From contig JBFHML010000010.1 in NCBI GenBank assembly GCA_041594335.1, forward strand, positions 1 to 57,901: DNA of 57,901 nt, written 5' to 3'. A program made the position numbers and the translations under genes. The stretch's first letter is position 1. Each line of letters starts with the position of its first letter. Source of the DNA: JAGPUQ01 sp041594335 (lineage in GTDB: Bacteria > Pseudomonadota > Gammaproteobacteria > Pseudomonadales > Porticoccaceae). Below, piece after piece: positions 43,349 through 53,542 of this stretch. The notes beneath the pieces were generated by a model that was given only the letters and a program-made list of their open reading frames with translations, was not told the DNA's origin and did no database searches.

Positions 43349-44896
43349 ATGACCCAAGGTAAGACGCTGTCCGAGGCTTTGGAGCCTTTTGTCGCGCGGA
43401 AGCGCGCCCTAGAAGAAATTGATTACTCTCGTCGTCATGCCAAGGGCTTGTTGTCGGCGCGCGAACGGGTCGACCTGTTGTTCGATCCGGGAACCTTTCT
43501 GGAGATCGCGCCGTTGGCCCGGGAGAGCGAGCTGGCGCAGCACACCAAGCCAGGGGAGACGCCGCGCGACGGCATTGTGGTGGGGTATGGCAAGGTAGAC
43601 GGCCGTCGGGTCGCGGTCGCAGCCTACGATATGGCCTTTCGCGGTGGTTCCATGGGCAAAGTCTGCGAATGGAAATTCACCCGACTGAAGCGTCTGGTGC
43701 AGGAACAGGGAGTTCCGCTGGTGATTATGACGGAGGGCACGGGTGCTCGCCTGGAAGAGGAGGTGAGTTCCCAAGGGGCCTACGACAACCCCCAATTTTC
43801 CAACTTGGTGGCGCTGAGTGGTTATGTGCCCATCGTGGTGGCGGTGATGGGATTGTGTGTGGGCGGCCACGCGAATCTGACCGCCGTGGGGGATTTCGTA
43901 CCCATGACCGAGCGTTCCTGCATGATGATTGCGGGGCCGCAACTGCTGCGGACCAAGATGGGCATCGACACCACGCTGGAAGCATTGGGCAGTGCCAAGA
44001 AGCATGTCGAGCGCTCCGGCATGGCTGACTTGATGGTTGCCGATGATCGGGACTGCATCGAGCAAATCCAGGAGTTTTTGTCCTATATCCCAGACAACTG
44101 CAATCAGTCGCCGCCCCGCCGCACGACGCGGGACCGCGCCGATCGGCGTTGCGATGAGCTCCTGGAAGTGGTGCCTGCTGATCTACGTTTTGCCTACGAT
44201 GTGCGCAAAGTCGTCCGCAGCATCGTCGACGATGGCCGCTACTTCGAGTTCAAACCCAAATTTGCGCCCAACGCGGTTACGGCGCTGGGGCACATGGATG
44301 GCCGCGCGGTCGGCATTATTGCCAACCAGCCCAACCATATGTCTGGCACATTGGACGTCAAAGCGTGCCAGAAGATCTGCCGATTCATCAATTTCTGCGA
44401 TGCCTTCGGTTTTGCGCTGATCTTTCTCCAGGATATCCCCGGGTTTTATCCGGGGCCGCAATCCGAGGAGGATGGGATCATTCGTTGGTCCACCCGGATG
44501 CTCTACGAGATTGAACATGCCACGGTACCCCGGTTTACCGTGATGTTGCGCAAGGCCTATGGGTTGGCGCATTACGGTATGAACAGCCTGGGCATGCGCC
44601 CGGATCTGTTGGTTGCCTGGCCTTTGGCGTCGTTCAGCGCGATTTCCCCCGACGATGCCGTCGAAGTGCTGTTTGGCAAGCAGTTGGCGCAGCAGCAGGA
44701 TGGGGAGCGTCGCAAGGAGGAGTTGATCGAAGAATTCCGCGCCAAGATTGGCATTCTACCTGCTGCCGAGGCGGCCTTGGTGGACGATGTGATCGATCCC
44801 GCCGACACGCGGCGGGTGCTGATTCAGGCGCTCGACATGGCGCGCGAACGCCGTTCGGGCCACCCCTTCAAGCGGCGGGGGATTACCCCGATCTGA
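43349..44896 (+). CDS. Acyl-CoA carboxylase beta-type carboxyltransferase (orphan)
   Basis: 515 residues of the carboxyltransferase (crotonase-fold) family, normally the beta subunit of propionyl-, methylcrotonyl- or geranyl-CoA carboxylase or a decarboxylase. Landmarks are GLLSARERVDLLFDPGTFLEI, VVGYGKVDGRRVAVAAYD, the oxyanion loop GLCVGGHANLTAVGDF, NQPNHMSGTLDVKACQK, and QDIPGFYPG. The acyl-pocket stretches differ from PccB (MTEGTGARLEEEV in place of the usual GGAR motif). No biotin carboxylase or biotin carrier gene is nearby, so its partner must be encoded elsewhere. The exact substrate is unknown. Confidence 0.8.
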   Translation: MTQGKTLSEALEPFVARKRALEEIDYSRRHAKGLLSARERVDLLFDPGTFLEIAPLARESELAQHTKPGETPRDGIVVGYGKVDGRRVAVAAYDMAFRGGSMGKVCEWKFTRLKRLVQEQGVPLVIMTEGTGARLEEEVSSQGAYDNPQFSNLVALSGYVPIVVAVMGLCVGGHANLTAVGDFVPMTERSCMMIAGPQLLRTKMGIDTTLEALGSAKKHVERSGMADLMVADDRDCIEQIQEFLSYIPDNCNQSPPRRTTRDRADRRCDELLEVVPADLRFAYDVRKVVRSIVDDGRYFEFKPKFAPNAVTALGHMDGRAVGIIANQPNHMSGTLDVKACQKICRFINFCDAFGFALIFLQDIPGFYPGPQSEEDGIIRWSTRMLYEIEHATVPRFTVMLRKAYGLAHYGMNSLGMRPDLLVAWPLASFSAISPDDAVEVLFGKQLAQQQDGERRKEELIEEFRAKIGILPAAEAALVDDVIDPADTRRVLIQALDMARERRSGHPFKRRGITPI

Positions 44897-44904
44897 AGTG
44901 TGGC

Positions 44905-45675
44905 TCATGTGCCGTCAGGCGATTTTTCTCGACGCCCGGCGGCCAGTTGCTCCATCAGTTCCATGGGCAGCGGAAATACGATGGTGTTGGTTTTCTCACC
45001 CGCGATGCCCGTCAGGGTCTGCAAATAGCGTAGCTGGATCGCCTGGGGTTGTTGGGCCAGGATACGGGCGGCATCCAGCAGCTTTTGCGCGGCCTGCAGT
45101 TCGCCTTCAGCGTGGATGACTTTGGCGCGCCGTGTCCGTTCTTCTTCTGCCTGGCGCGCGATGGCGCGGATCATGGTTTCGTTGAGGTCGACGTGTTTGA
45201 TTTCCACGTTGCTGACTTTGACGCCCCAAGCGTCCGTTTGCGCATCGAGAATATTCTGGATGTCGGCGTTCAGGCGATCGCGTTGCGACAGCATTTCGTC
45301 AAGTTCGTGTTGTCCCAAGACCGAGCGCAACGTGGTCTGTGCCAGCTGGCTGGTGGCGTCGAGATAATCCTCCACCTGGATGATGGCGCGTTCGGGATCC
45401 ATGACCCGAAAGTACACCACTGCGTTGACCTCTACCGACACATTGTCCCGAGAAATCACATCCTGGCTGGGCACATCCATGACCACGGTGCGCAGATCGA
45501 CTCGGACCATTTGTTGGATGCCCGGGATGATGATGATGAATCCGGGCCCCTTCACCTTCCAAAAGCGCCCCAGCGTGAAGACCACGCCGCGCTCGTATTC
45601 GCGAAGAATCTTGATTGCGCTGGCGAGAAAGACGACCACCAGCAGCAGCAGCGTGTAAAGCGGATATTGCATCAT
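44905..45675 (-). CDS. Stomatin-like SPFH-domain protein (slipin)
   Basis: 256 residues. One N-terminal transmembrane helix (about 5-20, YTLLLLVVVFLASAIKIL) is followed by the SPFH domain (REYERGVVFTLGRFWKVKGPGF to about 190, with SVLGQHELDEMLSQRDRLN) and a short helical C-terminus. These proteins form rings in the inner membrane and work with NfeD proteases. The start is one of two adjacent ATG codons (45675 or 45672). It overlaps the nfeD stop by four bases, the standard NfeD-slipin pair. Confidence 0.92.
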   Translation of the reverse strand: MMQYPLYTLLLLVVVFLASAIKILREYERGVVFTLGRFWKVKGPGFIIIIPGIQQMVRVDLRTVVMDVPSQDVISRDNVSVEVNAVVYFRVMDPERAIIQVEDYLDATSQLAQTTLRSVLGQHELDEMLSQRDRLNADIQNILDAQTDAWGVKVSNVEIKHVDLNETMIRAIARQAEEERTRRAKVIHAEGELQAAQKLLDAARILAQQPQAIQLRYLQTLTGIAGEKTNTIVFPLPMELMEQLAAGRREKSPDGT

Positions 45676-47045
45676 GGCGGTATCTCCGTGGTGGCGGACT
45701 CCTCGGGCTCCAGTTCCAGCGTCAGACCCTTGACAGCCGTTACTGTGGCGTAATGTCCTTGTTTCAAGGGTGCGGCGCAGTGCCCACGCCAGGATTCGCT
45801 GTGGACAAACACCCGACCTTGGCCATTTTTAAAGTCGTCCAGTACCCGGACGCGAGCGCCGACCAATTGATCGGCGCCCGAGACCACGGCGCGACGGCGT
45901 GACGACAGGGCCATGCCCAGAATCGCTGCCAGGGCGAGTGCGGTGACAATGGCTGTGGTGACGATCACCGAGAGATAGATGCGGAAACTGGGCAGTTCCG
46001 TGTCCATCAGAATGATCGAACCGATCACGAAGGCGATTACGCCGCCGATGCCCAGCATGCCGAAACTGGGCTGAAAGGCCTCGGCGATCATGAAACCGAT
46101 GCCCAGTAGAATGAGGCCGACGCCCGCGTAGTTGACTGGCAACATTTGGAACGCATAGAGCGCCAGCAATAGGCAGATGGCGCCGATGGTGCCGGGAATC
46201 AGTCCGCCTGGGTTGTAGAATTCCAGCAGGAGGCCGTAGATACCCACCAGCATGAGGATATAGGCGACATTGGGGTTGGTCAGCACGCCCAACAAGCGAG
46301 AGCGCCAATCCGGTAGTAATTCGGTGACCGTAAGTCCCGCCGTCCGCAGCGTCACATCGCGGTCGCCTTGCATTCGCACGATGCGTCCATCCAATTGTGC
46401 GAGCAGATCATCGACATCGGTAGCGATGAGGTCGATCACCTGTTGTTCCAGGGCTTCGCTGGCCTGGAGGCTGACGGCTTCGCGCACTGCGCGCTCCGCC
46501 CATTCGGCATTGCGTCCGCGCAATTCTGCGAGACTGCGAATATAGGCCGCCGCGTCATTGACGGCCTTGCGCTCCATGGCGCTTTTCCCGTCCTTGTCGG
46601 AATCGGAAGTGTCGTCGGAGCGATCGGGTTCTTGTCCTGGCGACAGCCCGCCGATTGCCACGGGCGTGGCAGCGCCGAGATTGGTACCGGGGGCCATTGC
46701 GGCGATGTGGCTGGCATAGAGGATGTAGGTGCCGGCGCTTGCCGCACGGGCGCCGGTGGGAGCTACATAGGTGGCAATGGGAATGGGGGAGGCGGTAATA
46801 CGGCGAATCATGGCGCGCATCGCCGTGTCCAGGCCGCCGGGCGTATCCAGGCGCAAAATGATCACTTCAGGGGCCATTTCCTGCGCGGTCTCCAGTGACC
46901 GCTCGAGATAGTCATCGCTGGCCGGCCCGATGGCGCCTTCAATGGCGAGCAATACCGCGCCGCCGGGCGCGGTTTGGCCGAAGCTGACCCCGGCGCCAAG
47001 CGCCAGCAGTGCCAACCAAATGAGGACCCCGCTCAGGATTTTCAT
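45672..47045 (-). CDS. NfeD-family membrane serine protease (ClpP class)
   Basis: 457 residues. A signal peptide (about 1-24) is followed by a ClpP-class protease domain with a Ser/Lys dyad, S103 in ARAASAGTYI and K160 in MERKAVNDAA, by analogy with the archaeal 1510-N protease that cuts its stomatin partner. Four to five transmembrane helices follow (about 245-390), and a C-terminal OB-fold (NfeD) domain (LVGARVRVLDDF to LELEP). A charged insertion (DRSDDTSDSDKDGKS) lies before the Lys. Its stop overlaps the stomatin start, so the two form a membrane quality-control unit. Confidence 0.92.
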   Translation of the reverse strand: MKILSGVLIWLALLALGAGVSFGQTAPGGAVLLAIEGAIGPASDDYLERSLETAQEMAPEVIILRLDTPGGLDTAMRAMIRRITASPIPIATYVAPTGARAASAGTYILYASHIAAMAPGTNLGAATPVAIGGLSPGQEPDRSDDTSDSDKDGKSAMERKAVNDAAAYIRSLAELRGRNAEWAERAVREAVSLQASEALEQQVIDLIATDVDDLLAQLDGRIVRMQGDRDVTLRTAGLTVTELLPDWRSRLLGVLTNPNVAYILMLVGIYGLLLEFYNPGGLIPGTIGAICLLLALYAFQMLPVNYAGVGLILLGIGFMIAEAFQPSFGMLGIGGVIAFVIGSIILMDTELPSFRIYLSVIVTTAIVTALALAAILGMALSSRRRAVVSGADQLVGARVRVLDDFKNGQGRVFVHSESWRGHCAAPLKQGHYATVTAVKGLTLELEPEESATTEIPP

Positions 47046-47159
47046 CGATATTCCGACGTTCCCCTGGTTCCCGTTCTACCAGTCTGTTGGGGTTGCGGCA
47101 AGTCGGCGTGAAAGTCGAGGGCGGGTGGAGCGCGGTGAGGGTTGGGGGATCAGAATAAG

Positions 47160-47181
47160 CGAGGCCGCTTGCGCGGCCTCG
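47160..47181 (-). terminator. Rho-independent terminator after cytochrome c5
   Basis: A 9-bp stem (CGAGGCCGC / GCGGCCTCG) with a four-base loop, followed on the minus strand by CTTATTCT. It lies 31 bases past the cytochrome stop, the right distance and orientation for a terminator. Confidence 0.65.
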
Positions 47182-47212
47182 GAACACGGGAATTACGGCA
47201 CACGGTGCCGAG

Positions 47213-47638
47213 TTACTGACTGTTTTCCAGCAGGTAATCCACGGTTGCTTTGATCTCTGCCTCGGAGCAGTCCATACAGAGGCCCTTCGGCGGCATGCCT
47301 TGAAATCCGTTGATGGCGTTGGCGTACAGCGTGTCCATGCCTTTGTCGAGTCGCGAGGCCCAGGCTGCTGCGTCACCCAGTTTCGGTGCGCCCGCGGCAC
47401 CGCTGGCGTGGCAAACCGCGCACTTGGATTGGTAGATATCCGCAATAGACCGGCTTTCGCCGCCCGCCGTTGCCTGAGCCGTGGCGCCTTGTGCGACGAT
47501 TTCACCGGGGGGTGCGATACGCTCCGCAATCTGCGCTTCTACCGCAGGCGGTACGGCCGGGCTGTCTTCATCCGCGCCGCAACCACCGAGCGTAGCGCCC
47601 AATAGCATCAGGGCGGTTACCCCGAGGATTTTTTTCAT
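47213..47638 (-). CDS. Cytochrome c5-like lipoprotein
   Basis: 141 residues. The signal peptide ends in LGGC (C20), so it is probably a lipoprotein facing the periplasm. The haem site is C73-x2-C76-H77, with the axial Met in GMPPKG (M115). C121 and C124 (GLCMDC) form the extra disulfide typical of cytochrome c5. ATG 47638 has a strong GGAGGT and is preferred over the long upstream frame. It likely passes electrons to a terminal oxidase. An Ala/Thr-rich linker separates the lipid anchor from the haem domain. Confidence 0.9.
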   Translation of the reverse strand: MKKILGVTALMLLGATLGGCGADEDSPAVPPAVEAQIAERIAPPGEIVAQGATAQATAGGESRSIADIYQSKCAVCHASGAAGAPKLGDAAAWASRLDKGMDTLYANAINGFQGMPPKGLCMDCSEAEIKATVDYLLENSQ

Positions 47639-47821
47639 CAACCTGACCTCCATTGCAGCAGAGAACGTAAGCGCCCGTCGCGCGGCGGCATTATAGACTG
47701 CAAGCGCCCGCAGTCTAGAATGCGTACTAACAAAAAGGCGCGATTCTGCTACCATGCGCGCCCGCTGGGCTGTCCGGTCCGGCGCCTGGGGCAGGTTAGA
47801 ATTGCACCATCGAGTTTTTCC

Positions 47822-47898
<77 letters not shown>

Positions 47899-48031
47899 GC
47901 TCCGCTGCCGCGCCGTTTGGATTGCCGGCCCCATAGGGTGTTGGCAGTTGTCGTCAGCGCATCCGTTTCCATAGCCGCCCGCTGTTTGGCCCACCAATAC
48001 CACGGGAGGTGCTGAGGTCGGCCCGTCCCCC

Positions 48032-48059
48032 TTGCGTCCACAGGGGCTGCGCCTATAAT
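48032..48059 (+). promoter_or_regulatory. Promoter of the thiamin operon
   Basis: TTGCGT (48032-48037), a 16-base spacer and a perfect TATAAT (48054-48059). Transcription would begin around 48066, three bases before the TPP riboswitch, which is just where it is needed. Confidence 0.7.
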
Positions 48060-48068
48060 CAAGACGTA

Positions 48069-48152
48069 ACTCTCGGGGCGCCCTTGGGGGCTGAGATGCC
48101 ATTTGGCAGACCCGTAGAACCTGATCCGACTAGCATCGGCGTAGGGAAGAGT
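48069..48152 (+). promoter_or_regulatory. TPP riboswitch (THI element) controlling thiC
   Basis: The conserved core is complete: TCGGGGCGCCC, CTGAGA (48091-48096), ACCCGTAGAACCTGATC (48110-48126) and GCGTAGGGAA (48139-48148). P1 closes by ACTCT (48069-48073) with AGAGT (48148-48152). Downstream, AGGGAAGA (48143-48150) can pair instead with TCTTCCCT (48181-48188), and TCTTC of that same stretch can pair with GAGGA (48196-48200), which includes the thiC Shine-Dalgarno. So TPP binding should free TCTTC to hide the ribosome site: a translational OFF switch. No terminator T-run is present. Confidence 0.95.
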
Positions 48153-48207
48153 GCATACCCGCCTTCCGTACTCCCGCTGGTCTTCCCTGACAAGCGAGGA
48201 TTGCACA

Positions 48208-50022
<1,815 letters not shown>

Positions 50023-50023
50023 A

Positions 50024-51094
50024 ATGCACGCGGCGATCGCCGGCGCCGGCATCATGGGCCGGGTGCTCGCCTGGTGGCTGCTGCGCGCCGGCTGGCGGGT
50101 GAGCCTATTCGATCGCGATCTGCCGGAGGCGGGCGGGGCGGCGGCTTATACCGCCGCCGGTATGCTGGCCCCCTGGGCCGAGGTCGAGAGCGCTGAACCC
50201 TTGATTCATCGCGTCGGCCTGCGCGGGCTGGCACTGTGGCCCGAGCTGCTTGCAGAACTGGGCACGGACGGTGATTTTCACGCGCGCGGCAGCCTAGTGG
50301 TGGCGCATGCCGGGGATCGGGCTGACTACCGCCGTTTCGTCGGCGTGCTCGCTGCCCGTTTGCCCGGCGGTGAGCATTACCGTCTGCTGGAGGGTGCGGC
50401 GCTTGCCGCGCTCGAGCCCGCGCTCGGCGAGCGCTTCGGCGAGGCGCTCTATTTGCCGGGCGAAGCCTGGTTGGACCCCCGGGTGGTGATGGCCGCTCTA
50501 TCCGGGGCTTTGGGCGACCGCGGCGCCAGCTGGCAGCGCGCCGAGGTGACCCGGGTCGGTGGCGGCTTCATCGAGGCCGACGGCACCCGCTACCGGTGCG
50601 ACTGGGCTTTCGACTGCCGCGGGCTGGGAGCGCGCGGTGACCTACGCGGTTTGCGCGGTGTGCGTGGCGAGGTGATGCGTCTCCGCGCCCCGGAGGTGAC
50701 ATTGCGGCATGTGGTCCGCCTCGTACATCCCCGTTATCGGCTCTATGTGGTGCCGCGGCACGGCGGGGAATTTGTGCTTGGCGCCACCCAGATCGAGAGC
50801 GATGACCAAGGGCCGATCACGGTGCGCTCCGCGTTGGAACTGCTTTCTGCGGCTTACAGTCTGCACCCGGGTTTCGCGGAAGCGCGAGTACTGGCGAGCG
50901 ATGCGAATTGTCGGCCGGCATTCGACGACAATCTGCCGCGGCTGTTGGTGTCGCCAGGACTGATGCGTATCAACGGCCTGTTCCGCCATGGCTTCCTGCT
51001 TGCCCCGGCCTTAGCCGAGGCGGCCCTAGCCCGGCTCGATGGTGCTGGACGGTCATTGTGCGCGGAATGGTTTATCGAGGAGGGGGCGGCATGA
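50024..51094 (+). CDS. thiO: Glycine oxidase ThiO
   Basis: 356 residues, a FAD-dependent amine oxidase that turns glycine into the iminoacetate (dehydroglycine) used by ThiG, with O2 as acceptor. The dinucleotide motif is AIAGAGIMGRVLAWWLLRAGWRVSLFD. A second block is AAGMLAPWAEVE, and the C-terminal FAD contact is LMRINGLFRHGFLLAPALAEAAL. This is the aerobic alternative to ThiH. The upstream open frame inside thiC is not coding. The stop overlaps the thiS ATG. Confidence 0.93.
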   Translation: MHAAIAGAGIMGRVLAWWLLRAGWRVSLFDRDLPEAGGAAAYTAAGMLAPWAEVESAEPLIHRVGLRGLALWPELLAELGTDGDFHARGSLVVAHAGDRADYRRFVGVLAARLPGGEHYRLLEGAALAALEPALGERFGEALYLPGEAWLDPRVVMAALSGALGDRGASWQRAEVTRVGGGFIEADGTRYRCDWAFDCRGLGARGDLRGLRGVRGEVMRLRAPEVTLRHVVRLVHPRYRLYVVPRHGGEFVLGATQIESDDQGPITVRSALELLSAAYSLHPGFAEARVLASDANCRPAFDDNLPRLLVSPGLMRINGLFRHGFLLAPALAEAALARLDGAGRSLCAEWFIEEGAA

Positions 51095-51303
51095 GTGAGC
51101 CCGAAATACAGGTGATCTGCAACGGCGAGCGGAAAACACTGCCCTGCGGCCGGTCGTTGGCCGAAGTGCTGCCAGTGCTGACCAGTGCCTGTGATTTTGC
51201 GGTGGCGGTCAACGAGGAGTTCGTTCCCAAAAGCGCCTATCGCGCTTACCGCCTGACCGATGGCGACCGTATCGAATTGGTCGTGCCCATGGAGGGTGGC
51301 TGA
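51091..51303 (+). CDS. thiS: Sulfur carrier protein ThiS
   Basis: 70 residues, beta-grasp (ubiquitin-like) fold, ending in the diagnostic Gly-Gly (VPMEGG). The C-terminal glycine is adenylated and thiocarboxylated to bring sulfur to ThiG. FAVAVNEEFVPKSAYRAYRLTDGDRIELV is the family core. The ATG overlaps the thiO stop. It precedes thiG by two bases. Confidence 0.95.
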   Translation: MSEPEIQVICNGERKTLPCGRSLAEVLPVLTSACDFAVAVNEEFVPKSAYRAYRLTDGDRIELVVPMEGG

Positions 51304-51305
51304 GC

Positions 51306-52085
51306 ATGTGGCAACTGGCAGATTGTACGCTCGATAGTCGATTGCTGATCGGCTCTTCGCTCTACCCCTCGCCGCGTATCATGCAGGAGGCCATTCGCGC
51401 TGCCGGGTCCTCCGTAGTCACGGTGTCCCTGCGGCGCCAGCAGGCCGGCGCGCGCGGCGGCGAGGATTTCTGGGCGGCATTGCGCGCACTGAATGTACGG
51501 CTACTGCCCAACACCGCCGGCTGCCATTCGGCGCGCGAGGCCATCACCACCGCGCAGATGGCCCGCGAGCTATTCGGCACGCACTGGATCAAGCTCGAAG
51601 TCATCGGCGATGATTACAACCTGCAGCCCGATCCCTTCGGGCTGGTGGAAGCGGCTCGGGAATTGATTGCCCAGGGCTTCGAGGTCTTCCCCTATTGCAC
51701 CGAGGATCTGGTGGTGTGCGAGAAGCTGATCGCCGCCGGCTGCCGTATCTTGATGCCCTGGGGCGCGCCCATCGGCACCGCACGCGGATTGCTCAACCCC
51801 TATGGGCTGCGCACCCTGCGCGAGCGCCTGCCGGGAATCTCGCTGATTGTGGATGCCGGGCTCGGTGTACCGTCGCACGCCGCCCAGGCGTTGGAGTTGG
51901 GGTACGACGCCGTGTTGCTCAATACCGCCATCGCCCAGGCGACCGATCCGGTCGTCATGGCCGCGGCGTTCCGCCACGCAGTGTTGGCCGGTCGTCTCGC
52001 CTTCGAGGCTGGGCGGATGCCCGAGCGCGATCTCGCGCAGCCCAGCACTCCCGTGGTGGGAACGCCCTTTTGGCAGCAGCAATGA
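51306..52085 (+). CDS. thiG: Thiazole synthase ThiG
   Basis: 259 residues, TIM barrel. It condenses deoxyxylulose phosphate, dehydroglycine and ThiS thiocarboxylate into the thiazole. The Schiff-base lysine lies in HWIKLEVIGDD. NTAGCHSAREAITTAQMARE, MPWGAPIGTARGLLNPYG and VDAGLGVPSHAAQALELGYDAVLLNTAIAQATDP are all present. The N-terminus (SRLLIGSSLYPSPRIMQEAI) differs from the common GTGKY form. The ATG follows thiS; the stop overlaps thiDE (ATGA). Confidence 0.95.
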   Translation: MWQLADCTLDSRLLIGSSLYPSPRIMQEAIRAAGSSVVTVSLRRQQAGARGGEDFWAALRALNVRLLPNTAGCHSAREAITTAQMARELFGTHWIKLEVIGDDYNLQPDPFGLVEAARELIAQGFEVFPYCTEDLVVCEKLIAAGCRILMPWGAPIGTARGLLNPYGLRTLRERLPGISLIVDAGLGVPSHAAQALELGYDAVLLNTAIAQATDPVVMAAAFRHAVLAGRLAFEAGRMPERDLAQPSTPVVGTPFWQQQ

Positions 52086-53542
52086 ATGCCGCCCGTCCCG
52101 TGGTATTGGTGGTCGCCGGCAGCGAGGCCACCGGCGTCGCCGGCATCGCCGTCGATCTGCGCGTTATCGCCGCGCTGGGTGCGCATGGGGCGCCGGTGAT
52201 CACGGCTAACACCGCACAGCAAAGCGAGGGCGGTGCGCGCAATCCGGTGGCGTCCGCCGTGCTCGATAGCCAGTTGAGCGCCGCGGCTCAGCTTGCGCCG
52301 GCCGTGGTCAAGACGGGGTTGCTCGCCGATGCCGCCCAGGTTGAACGGGTGGCGAATTTCTGTGCACAGACCGGCGCGCTGCTGGTCTGTGATCCGGTGC
52401 TGCAGAGTTCCTCGGGTATGACCCTGGCGGCCGAGGAGGTGCCCGCGGCACTGCGTGCAACCCTATTGCCCAGGGCGGCGTTGGTCACACCGAACCTGGC
52501 CGAAGCCGAGGCGCTGACGGGTATCGCAATCCACACTGCCACCGATGTGGAGCGCGCGGCCCGAGCGTTGCGTGCGCTGGGCGCTGGCGCCGTGTTCATC
52601 AAAGGCGGCCATGGGGATGGCGACTACAGCAGCGATTACCTGCATAGCGGTGATCGGTCGTTCTGGCTGCACAGCCCCCGGTTGCCGGCGGTTCATGCGC
52701 GCGGCACTGGCTGTGCCTTGGCGGCCGCCGCGGCCACCGCGCTGGCGCTGGATTATGGGGTTGCGGATGCGGTGGTGATCGCCAAGGCGGCGATCAATCA
52801 AGGGTTGCGCCAGGGCTATGCCTGCGGCGGGCGGGAGGGACCGGTGTGCGTCGACCGCTTTCCAGACGCGGCCGAAGATTTGCCGGCACTGACGCCGGGG
52901 CCATTCTATTGTGAGCCGCCCCCGTTTCCCGACTGCAATGCGCCGCGTCTAGGGCTCTATCCCATCGTGGATCGGGCTGATTGGCTTGGCCGCCTCTTGC
53001 CGGAAGGGGTGCGAACCATCCAGCTGCGAGTAAAGGATTTACAGGGTGCGGCCCTGCGCACCGAGGTGCGCGGCGCTATCGGATTGGCCCGGCAGCGCGG
53101 GGCGCGACTGTTTATCAACGATCATTGGCGGCTCGCCTTGAAAGAGGGCGCCTATGGCGTCCACTTGGGCCAGGAGGATCTACTCGATGCTGATCTCGAT
53201 GGCTTGCGGGCCGCAGGATTGCGCGTCGGTATCAGTACCCATTGCCATTGGGAAGCCGCCCGCGCCCACGCTCTGCGGCCGTCCTATGTGGCCTGCGGGC
53301 CCATTTACGAGACCACTGCCAAAGTGATGCCCTGGATACCGCACGGTCTCGAGGGGCTGCGCTATTGGCGGCGGCTGTTTTCCGCCTACCCGCTGGTGGC
53401 CATCGGTGGCATCGATGCCGCCCGTGCGCCGGGCGTGGTGGACGCCGGTGCCGATGGCGTCGCCATGATTTCCGGCATTACCCAGGCGGCGAATCCAGAG
53501 GCGACGGCTCGGGCCCTGGTGGCGTGGTTCGATGGTCGCTGA
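52082..53542 (+). CDS. Bifunctional ThiD-ThiE: HMP(-P) kinase / thiamin-phosphate synthase
   Basis: 486 residues. Residues 1-265 are the ThiD ribokinase-like domain, which phosphorylates HMP-P to HMP-PP. It has VVKTGLL, DPVLQSSSG, TPNLAEAEAL, KGGHG and the anion hole/catalytic Cys in RGTGCALAAA. Residues about 300-486 are ThiE, which joins HMP-PP and thiazole phosphate: IQLRVKDL, FINDHWRLA, GVHLGQEDL, GISTHCHWEAARA, ACGPIYETTAKVMPW and AIGGI. In ThiD the usual GSDxxGGAGIQADL opening reads GSEATGVAGIAVDLR (13-27), a notable change. Fusion couples two successive steps. The start overlaps thiG. Confidence 0.93.
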   Translation: MNAARPVVLVVAGSEATGVAGIAVDLRVIAALGAHGAPVITANTAQQSEGGARNPVASAVLDSQLSAAAQLAPAVVKTGLLADAAQVERVANFCAQTGALLVCDPVLQSSSGMTLAAEEVPAALRATLLPRAALVTPNLAEAEALTGIAIHTATDVERAARALRALGAGAVFIKGGHGDGDYSSDYLHSGDRSFWLHSPRLPAVHARGTGCALAAAAATALALDYGVADAVVIAKAAINQGLRQGYACGGREGPVCVDRFPDAAEDLPALTPGPFYCEPPPFPDCNAPRLGLYPIVDRADWLGRLLPEGVRTIQLRVKDLQGAALRTEVRGAIGLARQRGARLFINDHWRLALKEGAYGVHLGQEDLLDADLDGLRAAGLRVGISTHCHWEAARAHALRPSYVACGPIYETTAKVMPWIPHGLEGLRYWRRLFSAYPLVAIGGIDAARAPGVVDAGADGVAMISGITQAANPEATARALVAWFDGR

